From positions 434,001-498,000 of the forward strand of contig NZ_VITN01000002.1 in NCBI RefSeq assembly GCF_007828045.1: a DNA stretch of 64,000 bases, in the 5' to 3' direction. Each line of letters opens with the position of its first letter. The stretch's first letter is position 1. Below, piece after piece: positions 8,736 to 16,454 of the stretch. The notes beneath the pieces are model-generated. The model was not told where the DNA came from. It did not search any database and saw only the letters and a program-made list of their open reading frames with translations. Both the position numbers and the translations under genes were made by a program. The stretch comes from Nitrospirillum amazonense (GTDB lineage: Bacteria > Pseudomonadota > Alphaproteobacteria > Azospirillales > Azospirillaceae).

Positions 8736-10247
8736 ATGCCCCCAGCCCTGTCCGAAGCCCTTTCCACCCCCCTTGTCACGCTGCGGGAAACCCAGGCGGT
8801 CGCCGTTCCCGCAGCGGACACCCATCGTCTGCGCAACGGCCGCCCCCTGGCGCCGCAGGTGATCACCGGCACCGTCGCCGCCGTCGACGCCCTGGCCATC
8901 CTGGCCACCGGCCTGGCCGCCTCCGACTTGGCGGACGGCACCGTGGCCCGTCCCCTGTTCGGCCTGGTGCTGATCATCGGCCTGGCGCTGGGCATGTACG
9001 CCCTGCGCTGGACCGGTGCGCGGCAGCTGCACCGCCTGTGCAAGCCGACCGACGGCCTGCTGCCCCTGGCCCTGGCCTGGGCGGCCACCGCCGGTAGCCT
9101 CGTCGCGCTGCTGTACCTGCTGGGGGCCTTCGACCCGCCCATGACCAGCTGGCTGGCCATCTGGTCGCTGCTGGCGCTGGGCGCCCTGGTGGCGGGCCGC
9201 CTGGCGACCTGCCTGACCGTAGGCTCCTGCCAGCGCGCCGGGCGCCTGACCCAGGCCGTGGCCATCGTCGGCACCGGGCCGGAGGGCCAGCGCCTGCTGC
9301 GCCGCTACCGCGCCAACCCGCGCGACGACCGCCATGTGGTGGGCGTTTATGATGACAACCGCGCCAGCCACGCCCGCTTCTGCGTCGGCTACCCCATCCG
9401 GGGCGGTTTGGATGACCTGCTGGGCGAAATCCGCGAGGGCCGGGTGGACCGGGTAATCCTGGCCATGCCGCTGTCAGACGACAATCACGCCCTGGCCGCG
9501 GCCCTGGCCAAGCTGAGCTTGGCGCCGGTGGACGTGGGCATCAGCCTGGACCAGGTGGATATCCACCGCCAAGCGGGCGGCTGGCGCGAGGGTGCCGGCG
9601 ATGAGCCGCCGGTGCTGGACCTGCTGAGCCACCCGCTGACCGGTTGGCGGGCCATCGCCAAGACGGTCGAGGACCGGGTGCTGGCCGCCATCATCCTGGT
9701 CATGATCTCGCCCATCATGCTGGCCATCGCCTTGGCCATCAAACTGGAAAGCAAGGGCCCCGTCCTCTTCAAGCAGAAGCGCCACGGCTATAACAACCAG
9801 CTGATCGAGGTGTACAAGTTCCGCTCCATGTACCACCACATGGCGGACGCGAACGCCGAGAAGCTGGCGCAGCGCAACGACCCCCGCATCACCCGCCTGG
9901 GCCGCATCCTGCGCCGCACCAGCCTGGATGAGCTGCCGCAGTTCATCAACGTGCTGCGGGGCGAGATGTCCATCGTCGGCCCTCGCCCGCACGCCCAGTC
10001 GGCCAAGGCCGGCGGCCTGCTGTACCGCGACGCCGTCGCCCATTACGACAGCCGCCACCGCATGAAGCCCGGCATCACCGGCCTGGCCCAGGTCAGCGGA
10101 TGGCGCGGCGAGACCAGCACGGTGGAGCACATCGTGAAGCGGGTGGAGCACGACCTCCGCTACATCGAGACCTGGACCGTGCTGGGCGACCTGAAAATCA
10201 TCGCCCGCACCATCACCAGCAGCATCTTCACCAAGAACGCCTACTGA
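8736..10247 (+). CDS. undecaprenyl-phosphate glucose/galactose-1-phosphate transferase (WcaJ/WbaP type)
   Basis: This enzyme initiates the polymer repeat unit by transferring a hexose 1-phosphate from a UDP-sugar to undecaprenyl phosphate at the inner membrane. ATG 8736 is chosen for its AGGAA ribosome site and gives 503 residues. It has N-terminal membrane segments (about 35-135), a cytosolic CoA-binding-like middle domain ([16 protein letters not shown]), and a C-terminal bacterial sugar transferase domain. That last domain contains [13 protein letters not shown]-like residues, [28 protein letters not shown] and [17 protein letters not shown]. The C-terminus (IFTKNAY) is typical of the family. 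It is preceded by a 183-base leader with a long inverted repeat and followed by a dispersed repeat copy. Confidence 0.92.
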   Translation: MPPALSEALSTPLVTLRETQAVAVPAADTHRLRNGRPLAPQVITGTVAAVDALAILATGLAASDLADGTVARPLFGLVLIIGLALGMYALRWTGARQLHRLCKPTDGLLPLALAWAATAGSLVALLYLLGAFDPPMTSWLAIWSLLALGALVAGRLATCLTVGSCQRAGRLTQAVAIVGTGPEGQRLLRRYRANPRDDRHVVGVYDDNRASHARFCVGYPIRGGLDDLLGEIREGRVDRVILAMPLSDDNHALAAALAKLSLAPVDVGISLDQVDIHRQAGGWREGAGDEPPVLDLLSHPLTGWRAIAKTVEDRVLAAIILVMISPIMLAIALAIKLESKGPVLFKQKRHGYNNQLIEVYKFRSMYHHMADANAEKLAQRNDPRITRLGRILRRTSLDELPQFINVLRGEMSIVGPRPHAQSAKAGGLLYRDAVAHYDSRHRMKPGITGLAQVSGWRGETSTVEHIVKRVEHDLRYIETWTVLGDLKIIARTITSSIFTKNAY

Positions 10248-10279
10248 CATCAACGGCATCGGGCTCGCCTCGTGCCGTT

Positions 10280-10393
10280 GTAGGACGCGCCCCGTCCCCA
10301 TGAAAACGCACCCGCCGGAAGGTTCCGGGGAACGCGGTGGACTGGAAACTGAGGAAGCCAAGCGGGCGGATGCCCGCACCCGGCGCCTGAGGG
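10280..10393. repeat. structured dispersed intergenic repeat, copy 1
   Basis: This shares two blocks with copy 2 at 25314-25417: GTAGGACGCG...GTCC, and TGAGGAAGCCAAGC followed by GGCGGATGCCCGC, CCCGGCGC and TGAGGG. Internal hairpins are GGACG/CGTCC and GCGGGC-ggat-GCCCGC. An 8-bp hairpin CCGGCGCC-tgag-GGCGCCGG spans 10380-10399. It lies between two same-strand exopolysaccharide genes. Confidence 0.7.
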
Positions 10394-10430
10394 CGCCGGC
10401 GATAGACCACCACAGAAGGGACCGTAGCCC

Positions 10431-11630
10431 ATGCGCTGCCTCTGGATCACGCTGGCCGACCCCGATCCGCCCCACAACGGACAGTTCATCTATTCCGGGG
10501 GGCTGATCGGCAGCCTGGCACAAGCGGGCGCCGATATGGCGGTGCTGGGGCTGAGCCGTCCGGACGGCAAGCGTGCCGATGGCGCGCGCGAGACGCCCGG
10601 CGCCGGCGCCATCGCCTGGCACCTGGCGGAGCATAAGCCCCGTTCCCGCTGGAGCAGCCTGCGATCCCCCCTGCCCAACATCGCCCACCGCTGCGGCACG
10701 CCGGACATGCATGCCCGGGTGCGCCGCCTGCTGGCGACGGAATCGTGGGACAGCGTCGTGCTGGACGGCATCGGATCGGGATGGGCGCTGGCGGACTTCC
10801 TGCGCCGCTACCCCGACCGCCACAACCGGCCCAAGCTGGTGTACGTCTCCCACAACCACGAGGAATCGTTGCGCGCCCAACTGGCGCAAAACCAATCCAA
10901 CCTGCTGAAGCACCAGGCCATGCGCTTCGATGCCGCCAAGGTGACGCACCTGGAACGCGCCATCGTGAAAGAGGCGGACCTGATCACCGCCATCACCCCC
11001 GACGACGCCGACCTCTATCGCGAACACTGGCCCGACAAGGCCATGGCCGTGCTGACCCCAGGCTATCGCGCGACGGAGCGCGAGAAGAAGCCCATCAGCC
11101 GCGACCTGCCCCGCCGCGCCGTCATCGTCGGCAGCTTCGACTGGATCGCCAAGCGCATGAACCTGGAAGAGTTCATCAGCGTGGCCGATGCCATCTTCGC
11201 CGCCAACGGCGTGGAGCTGGAGGTGGTGGGTAGCGGCGACGCCACCTTCCTGGCCAGCATGCGCAAGCGCGTCCTGGCCACCCGCTTCACCGGCACGGTG
11301 GACGACGTGCGCCGCCACATGGACGCGGCCCGCATCGCCCTGGTGCCGGAACGCAACGGCGGCGGCTTCAAGCTGAAGGTCCTGGATTACGTCTTCAACC
11401 GCCTGCCCATCCTGGCCCTGAAGGGCTCCGTAGCCGGCGTGCCGCTGGAGCAGGAGGAGAGCATCCTGCTGTACCCGGGACATGAGGATCTGGCCATGGG
11501 CGTGGTCCAGTCCATCGACGACCTGGACCGCCTGAACAACCTGCAGGACGCGGCCTATCGCGCCTGCCGCGACAGTTTCCACTGGACCAGCAGGGGGCCG
11601 CAGTTGCTGACGGCCATCAGCGCGGCATGA
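10431..11630 (+). CDS. glycosyltransferase (GT4-like)
   Basis: A predicted glycosyltransferase of 399 residues in the exopolysaccharide cluster. The N-terminus (LWITLADPDPPHNGQFIYSG) resembles the start of GT-B glycosyltransferases acting on lipid-linked sugars. The acceptor domain contains KLVYVSHNHEESLRAQLA, and the donor domain contains RAVIVGSFDWIAKRMNLEEF and RIALVPERNGGGFKLKVLDY. The stop overlaps the next gene by four bases (ATGA). A dispersed repeat separates it from the initiating transferase. Substrate specificity is not readable. Confidence 0.83.
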   Translation: MRCLWITLADPDPPHNGQFIYSGGLIGSLAQAGADMAVLGLSRPDGKRADGARETPGAGAIAWHLAEHKPRSRWSSLRSPLPNIAHRCGTPDMHARVRRLLATESWDSVVLDGIGSGWALADFLRRYPDRHNRPKLVYVSHNHEESLRAQLAQNQSNLLKHQAMRFDAAKVTHLERAIVKEADLITAITPDDADLYREHWPDKAMAVLTPGYRATEREKKPISRDLPRRAVIVGSFDWIAKRMNLEEFISVADAIFAANGVELEVVGSGDATFLASMRKRVLATRFTGTVDDVRRHMDAARIALVPERNGGGFKLKVLDYVFNRLPILALKGSVAGVPLEQEESILLYPGHEDLAMGVVQSIDDLDRLNNLQDAAYRACRDSFHWTSRGPQLLTAISAA

Positions 11631-13051
11631 CGACCTGGACAGAATGGGCGGGATACGGCGCCGTTCCCCAAGACAGCGCCGCGCAACGCCAGCCGCTGGG
11701 GGTTGTGGATTGGGTGTTGCTGGTGGGATTCCTGCTGGGTATCTATACCGGCTTCGCCATCCAGATCACGCCCAACGTCCCCTTCCCCGCCGCCATTTCC
11801 GGCATCACCGGGGTCATTCTGCTGTGGCGCCGGCGGCACCGCATCTCGCCGGCCGGCCTGGCCGCCTTCCTGGGCGTGACCCTGCTGCTGCTGGCCTCCA
11901 TCCTGTACGCGCCGGGGCTGGACCTCTTGTCCAAGCGCACCACCGGCCTGCTGCAGATGATCTATTCGCTGGCCATCTCCTACGCCCTGTTCCTGACGGT
12001 GGTGGAGGCGGGACCGGCCGCCTTCTGCCGGCTGATGCTGGTCTTCATCCTGACCATCATCGTCGGCACCCTGCTGGAGACCTACGCCGGCCTGGCCGCC
12101 ATCAGCGACGCCGTGCGGCAGAAGATCTATACCTCCGGCGTCTATGATGCCGACATCCGGGACGAACTGCTGTACGGCAAGGTAAGGCCCAAGCTGTTCA
12201 CCTCGGAACCATCGGCCGTCACCTTCTCCTACACCCTGTTCTCCTTCTGCTGGCTGCTGACCAGCACCTGGAAATACAGGCGCTTCGGCTATCTCGCCAT
12301 GATGGCGGCGGCCATGGTGGCCATGCCCGGACCCACCCTGCTGCTGATGCTGCTGCTGCTGGGCCTGCACGAGATGGTGCCGAAGGGGGAAGAGCACACC
12401 CGCACCCTGCTGAGCGTGCGTCTGATCAAGATCGGCGTCATCGCCGCCTTGGCCCTGATCGCCTTCGCCATCATCGCCAGCTCGGTCTATGCCGCCCGCC
12501 TGGACAACATCGCCAATGGCGATGACGAGAGCTTCTTCTACCGCGTCATCGGCCCCTTCCTCGTGACGGTGGAGGTGCTGAAGAACCACCCCATCCTGGG
12601 CATCGGCCTGACGGGCGAGCAGATGATCGCCGACAGCATCGCCACCGTCTTCCTGCGGTCCGGTGCCTTCTCCCCCCTGTGGAGCATCCCGGATCCGCAG
12701 GAGGTGATGACCAATTACTTCTGGCTGCACTGGGTCTACCTGGGCATATGCGGCGGCGTGGTGCTGATGCTCGCCATCACCGGCTGGCTGCGCAGCCTGG
12801 GTGTCCACGCCCTGGCGCTGTGCTGGCTGGGCTGGGCCATCCTGGGCCAGGCCTCCGGCGCCTATGTCAGTCCCAAGACCTGGACCGTGCTGATGCTGAT
12901 CGCGGCCTGCAGCATCCTGCACGCCGAGGCCCACAAGCGGAAGACGGCGCCGTCGGCGCCCATCCCGGCCCCTCCCCCACCACCCCGGCCTTATCCGCCG
13001 GGCACGCTGGTCGCCATCGGCGGCAATGGCCGACCCCGACATCGTCCCTAG
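11627..13051 (+). CDS. O-antigen ligase/polymerase-like membrane protein, copy 1
   Basis: A 474-residue polytopic inner-membrane protein with about ten hydrophobic segments and a large central loop. Conserved features of the Wzy/WaaL superfamily are RVIGPFLVTVEVLKNHPILGIGLTGEQ and the terminal SGAYVSPKTW. It probably polymerises repeat units or ligates the polymer. The C-terminus is Pro-rich and hydrophilic (after about residue 440). The start overlaps the preceding glycosyltransferase. The next gene is a close paralogue in the same orientation, 74 bases away, so this is a tandem duplication. Which of the two is the true polymerase cannot be decided here. Confidence 0.82.
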   Translation: MTTWTEWAGYGAVPQDSAAQRQPLGVVDWVLLVGFLLGIYTGFAIQITPNVPFPAAISGITGVILLWRRRHRISPAGLAAFLGVTLLLLASILYAPGLDLLSKRTTGLLQMIYSLAISYALFLTVVEAGPAAFCRLMLVFILTIIVGTLLETYAGLAAISDAVRQKIYTSGVYDADIRDELLYGKVRPKLFTSEPSAVTFSYTLFSFCWLLTSTWKYRRFGYLAMMAAAMVAMPGPTLLLMLLLLGLHEMVPKGEEHTRTLLSVRLIKIGVIAALALIAFAIIASSVYAARLDNIANGDDESFFYRVIGPFLVTVEVLKNHPILGIGLTGEQMIADSIATVFLRSGAFSPLWSIPDPQEVMTNYFWLHWVYLGICGGVVLMLAITGWLRSLGVHALALCWLGWAILGQASGAYVSPKTWTVLMLIAACSILHAEAHKRKTAPSAPIPAPPPPPRPYPPGTLVAIGGNGRPRHRP

Positions 13052-13125
13052 TTAGCTTCCCCTGGCCGGCACAGCTGAAAAAGACCGGTTCTGACACCAT
13101 AGCCACCAAGCCCCGAGGCAGAGTG

Positions 13126-14553
13126 ATGACCCTTGTGACCCAGTGGACGGCCCCTGACATCGGCGCATGGGCGCCGCAGCGATCCTGGGGGGTGGAGGCG
13201 CCCGGACCGGGCATGGCCCGCACCGACTGGGTCCTGCTGGTGATCTTCCTGCTGGGCATCTATACCGGCTTTTCCATCCAGATCACGCCCAGCGTGCCCT
13301 TCCCCGCCGCCATCGCCGGCATGGCCGGGGTCATTCTGCTGTGGCGCCGGCGGCACCGTATCTCTCCCACCGGGCTGGCGGCCTTCCTGGGCGTGACCTT
13401 GCTGTTGCTGGCCTCCATCCTCTACGCGCCAGGCCTGGATTTGCTGTCCAAGCGCACCACGGGCCTGCTGCAGATGATGTATTCGCTGGTCATCTCCTAC
13501 GCCCTGTTCCTGACGGTGGTGGAGGCGGGGGCGTCGGCGTTCTCGCGCCTGATGCTGGTGTTCATCATCACCATCGTCATCGGCACCCTGCTGGAAAGCT
13601 ATGCCGGTCTGAACCGCATCAGCGACGCCGTGCGCCTGGCGATCTATCACCAGGGCATCTACGAGTCAGACATCCGGGACGAGATGCTGTATGGCCGCGT
13701 GCGGCCCAAGCTGTTCACGACGGAACCGTCGGCCGTCACCTTCGCCTACACCCTGTTCGCCTTTTCCTGGCTGCTGACCAGCGACTGGAAGTACAAGCGC
13801 CTGGGCTATCTGGCCATGACGGCCGCTGCCATGGTGGCCATGCCCGGGCCCACCCTGCTGCTGCTGGTTCTGCTGCTGGCGCTGCACGAGCTGGGCCCCA
13901 GCGATGACGCCAGCCAGTCCACCACCACCCGCATCCTCAAGCTGGCGGCCGTGGGCATCCTGGCCATAACCGCCTTCGCCATCGTGGGCAGCACGGTCTA
14001 CGCCAACCGCCTGCACGAGATCGCCTCAGGCAATGACGAGAGCTTCTTCTACCGCGTCATCGGCCCCTTCCTGGTGGCGGTGGACGTGGTCAAGCACCAC
14101 CCCATCCTGGGCGTGGGCCTGACGGGGGAGCAGCTGGTCAGCGACAACATCGCCGACGTCTTCCTGCGCTCCGGCGCGTTCAGCCCCTTGTGGAACATCC
14201 CTGAGCCCAACGAGGTGCTGATCAACTATTTCTTCCTGCACTGGGTCTATCTGGGCCTGTGCGGCGGCATCGTCATGATCCTGGCCATCAGCGGCTGGTT
14301 GCGCGCGCTGGGCGTGCGCGCCGTCATGATGTGCTGGCTGTCCTGGGCGGTGCTGGGCCAGGCCTCAGGCGCCTATGTCAGCCCCAAGACCTGGACCGTG
14401 CTGTTCCTCATCGGCGCCTGCAGCGTGCTGCACGCCCAGGCCAAGCGGGCGGCCGCGGCCCCCGTCCCCGCCCCGCTGGAGCCTGCCATCCTGCCGGCGG
14501 CGGCCCTGCCGCCCGCCCCGCCCACCATCCCGCCGCTGGCGGCCCTGCACTGA
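13126..14553 (+). CDS. O-antigen ligase/polymerase-like membrane protein, copy 2
   Basis: A 475-residue paralogue of the preceding gene, nearly alignable end to end (shared IYTGF-IQITP, LLWRRRHRIS, RPKLFT-EPSAVTF, HPILG-GLTGEQ, SGAYVSPKTWTV). Divergence is concentrated at the N-terminal 25 residues and the Pro/Ala-rich C-terminal tail. The start is taken at ATG 13126, where homology to copy 1 begins; the longer upstream frame overlaps copy 1. It is a polytopic inner-membrane protein, likely a polymerase or ligase of the exopolysaccharide. Retention of both copies without disruption suggests a distinct role or dosage effect. Confidence 0.82.
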   Translation: MTLVTQWTAPDIGAWAPQRSWGVEAPGPGMARTDWVLLVIFLLGIYTGFSIQITPSVPFPAAIAGMAGVILLWRRRHRISPTGLAAFLGVTLLLLASILYAPGLDLLSKRTTGLLQMMYSLVISYALFLTVVEAGASAFSRLMLVFIITIVIGTLLESYAGLNRISDAVRLAIYHQGIYESDIRDEMLYGRVRPKLFTTEPSAVTFAYTLFAFSWLLTSDWKYKRLGYLAMTAAAMVAMPGPTLLLLVLLLALHELGPSDDASQSTTTRILKLAAVGILAITAFAIVGSTVYANRLHEIASGNDESFFYRVIGPFLVAVDVVKHHPILGVGLTGEQLVSDNIADVFLRSGAFSPLWNIPEPNEVLINYFFLHWVYLGLCGGIVMILAISGWLRALGVRAVMMCWLSWAVLGQASGAYVSPKTWTVLFLIGACSVLHAQAKRAAAAPVPAPLEPAILPAAALPPAPPTIPPLAALH

Positions 14554-14592
14554 TCCGACGACCACCGACCTGACGACAAGGGGGCGCATCCC

Positions 14593-14862
14593 ATGGACAC
14601 CTGGCCGATCGCCCCCTCCCCCACCGAGCCGGAGCCCGAGAGCGCGCCCGAGCGTCCGGGGGACGATGCCCTTTCCCCCGTCGACCTCGGCGGCGCCATC
14701 GACCTGCCGCCCAGCCCGTCAGAACAGCGGGCCGCCGCCGCCCTGATGCGGGCAGCCTACGCCCTGTCCGCCACGATGTCCGATAAGGCGCCCCAGGCGC
14801 CGCGGCAGCCTAAGCCGATTACCGTTGAAAACCGGCTGCCAGCCTCAGGATTGCTGGTTTAG
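14593..14862 (+). CDS. small Pro/Ala-rich hypothetical protein
   Basis: An 89-residue protein of unknown function. It is preceded by a strong AAGGGGG ribosome site 10 bases before ATG 14593 and lies 39 bases after the second polymerase-like gene in the same direction. The N-terminal half is acidic and proline-rich (PTEPEPESAPERPGDD). A possible amphipathic helix follows (SEQRAAAALMRAAYALSATM, about 43-62), then a basic tail. There is no signal peptide or membrane segment. Base composition matches the cluster. It could be a small accessory protein of polymer assembly, but nothing identifies it. Confidence 0.5.
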   Translation: MDTWPIAPSPTEPEPESAPERPGDDALSPVDLGGAIDLPPSPSEQRAAAALMRAAYALSATMSDKAPQAPRQPKPITVENRLPASGLLV

Positions 14863-14898
14863 GGGGTCAACGCTACTCTCATAATCGCATCGCCGGCA

Positions 14899-15399
14899 TT
14901 AAGTGCAGCTGACGTGTTCTGAAAGCACGATCCATCGGCCGAATGCCTTAAAAACCCAGAATGGACCTCCGCACCCCCATACACCGGCCGAAACCAGCGC
15001 AACGTGCCACATTGGCATTGCGATGAAATTAGCATCCATTAAAGGATATGGCGCACATTTCTTTTCTTCGCCAACGAGGTAAACTCCAAGACAGAACTCA
15101 TATCCCTTGCTTTCACTAAATTTGTGAATGATTGCATCAGGGTACTTATGCTTTATCAAGTTTATTATTTGATCATTCGGATCTGAGCCATTAACAGAAA
15201 AATAATACTCTCCCGAGAGCCCTTTATTCATTTCGAGGAAATTCAACAGAGCCGTCAGTGCAGCCTGCTCCACGTCTTCTGCATAGAGTGACGTTGGCGG
15301 GAATTTCCACATGAGAAAAAGGCATATAAGTACAGAGCATGATAGAGTCGAAAGAATACTGCATATCCATCCACCCCTAATCAGTTTAATGATGCGCAT
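14899..15399 (-). CDS. hypothetical membrane protein, candidate immunity partner
   Basis: A 166-residue AT-rich gene, strongly unlike its GC-rich neighbours. ATG 15399 is preferred to upstream in-frame ATGs because AGGGAG lies 7 bases before it; this start overlaps the end of the upstream metallopeptidase-like gene by 14 bases, implying translational coupling. One clear N-terminal membrane segment is present (WICSILSTLSCSVLICLFLM, residues 11-30). It is followed by a soluble domain with several Cys and a second hydrophobic stretch (VALVSAGVWGCGGPFWVF). No family is recognised. Position directly after an SOS-controlled effector-like gene makes an immunity or accessory role plausible, but this is inference. 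Confidence 0.62.
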   Translation of the reverse strand: MRIIKLIRGGWICSILSTLSCSVLICLFLMWKFPPTSLYAEDVEQAALTALLNFLEMNKGLSGEYYFSVNGSDPNDQIINLIKHKYPDAIIHKFSESKGYEFCLGVYLVGEEKKCAPYPLMDANFIAMPMWHVALVSAGVWGCGGPFWVFKAFGRWIVLSEHVSCT

Positions 15400-16339
15400 T
15401 GTCGGCTCCCTGATGATGGAGCGAAAAATTATCAGCGCACGCCTCATTATCTTGGCACGCTCTCCCTTGGTCTTGATGCCCCCATTCATGCATAATAACA
15501 AATCTCATTGTCTTTTCAGGTGATGTGGATCTCAGTCCGGGGATTTCGGCTTGTGCGGCAGCAGTCATATAAATCTCGCTGTAGTTTCCCCACGTATGGC
15601 CACCAATAATCCTCCTGCCATCGCCTTCTGATGCCGCTTTTTGCGCCTCCTTTAATGAATCAAATTTATGAACACTTTTATCCGGCCATCGAACTGCGAA
15701 TTTCGGAACAAATCTGAAATCTGGAAATAAGTTTCCCATAATTTGGCTCTGGGTTGGCAACACACCCGCCGCGCGCAATTCCTTTATTTGGTTATTGAAC
15801 AACCTCTCGGCGTCTTTTGGCTTCAGAATTGTTTCCGCCTTTACGTCGAAGACCTCATCCTTTTTCTCCGCATCTTGAGCTTGCAGCTGGGTGTTGGTTT
15901 TTACATCGAAGCCCTCGTGGGACGGTATAACGTCCGTTACCCTGCCGCCATCAGCCGTCCAGCGCCCATCCTCATCACGGGGCTGATTATCCCTGTACTT
16001 CGCCAGGTTGTCATTGGCCCGCGCCAACCGGACGGCGGCGTCCCAATCCAGTTCGGGCAGGCGCAGGTGCACGGCACGGATCATGGCCTGGGTCAGGTCG
16101 CCCCGATTCAGCGCATCGGCGATCTTGGCCAGGCCGGGCAGCACGGTGGTGCCAGGGTCCGCGCCGGCATAGGCGCGCTGGAGCAGCACCGCCACCTCGG
16201 CCGCCGGGCGGGCCTGGAAGCCGCCGGCGCCCTTGGCCAACAGGGGCACGCCGGCCAGGGCCAGGCCCTCGGCCGTGCAACTGACGCCCAGGCCGCCGGG
16301 GCCGTTGCTCACGCGGTGTCGACGCTGCCAGCCATCCAT
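15386..16339 (-). CDS. putative SOS-induced effector with C-terminal HEWGH zinc-peptidase motif
   Basis: A 317-residue protein with two unlike halves. Residues 1-130 are encoded by GC-rich DNA, look like an alpha-helical N-terminal module, and end in NQPRDEDGRWTADGG, a linker style seen in phage-head and polymorphic-toxin-like proteins. Residues from about 140 are encoded by AT-rich DNA and end in HEWGHQDQ (284-291) and NEACAD (298-303), the zinc-ligand pattern of gluzincin-like metallopeptidases. ATG 16339 has an excellent AGGGAGG ribosome site. The promoter contains a perfect alphaproteobacterial SOS box. No signal peptide is seen. Toxin, bacteriocin or phage-remnant roles are possible; toxin with immunity partner fits best but is unproven. 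Confidence 0.68.
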   Translation of the reverse strand: MDGWQRRHRVSNGPGGLGVSCTAEGLALAGVPLLAKGAGGFQARPAAEVAVLLQRAYAGADPGTTVLPGLAKIADALNRGDLTQAMIRAVHLRLPELDWDAAVRLARANDNLAKYRDNQPRDEDGRWTADGGRVTDVIPSHEGFDVKTNTQLQAQDAEKKDEVFDVKAETILKPKDAERLFNNQIKELRAAGVLPTQSQIMGNLFPDFRFVPKFAVRWPDKSVHKFDSLKEAQKAASEGDGRRIIGGHTWGNYSEIYMTAAAQAEIPGLRSTSPEKTMRFVIMHEWGHQDQGRACQDNEACADNFSLHHQGADNAHH

Positions 16340-16366
16340 GATCGCCCTCCCTGTTGTTGGAAGGGC

Positions 16367-16395
16367 AACATATGTTCTTTATTTGTTCTTGTCAA
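16367..16395 (-). promoter_or_regulatory. sigma-70 promoter with embedded LexA (SOS) box
   Basis: Read on the minus strand: consensus -35 TTGACA (16390-16395), a 17-bp spacer, then -10 TATGTT (16367-16372). The spacer contains GAAC-N7-GAAC (GTTC 16374-16377 and 16385-16388 on the plus strand, separated by exactly 7 bases, TTTATTT). This is the alphaproteobacterial LexA operator. LexA bound here would block RNA polymerase. It lies 28 bases upstream of the effector-like start codon at 16339. Confidence 0.8.
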
Positions 16396-16454
16396 CTTGC
16401 GCGCGAGTACCGGCGACGGATGTCGCCGGCCCGACCCCCGCTTTTCGGAACCTG

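Noticed and set aside
15386-16395. Effector-like gene as part of a prophage
   Set aside because: No integrase, terminase, portal, tail or lysis genes are nearby; flanks are intact exopolysaccharide genes. A phage-derived origin of the N-terminal module remains possible.
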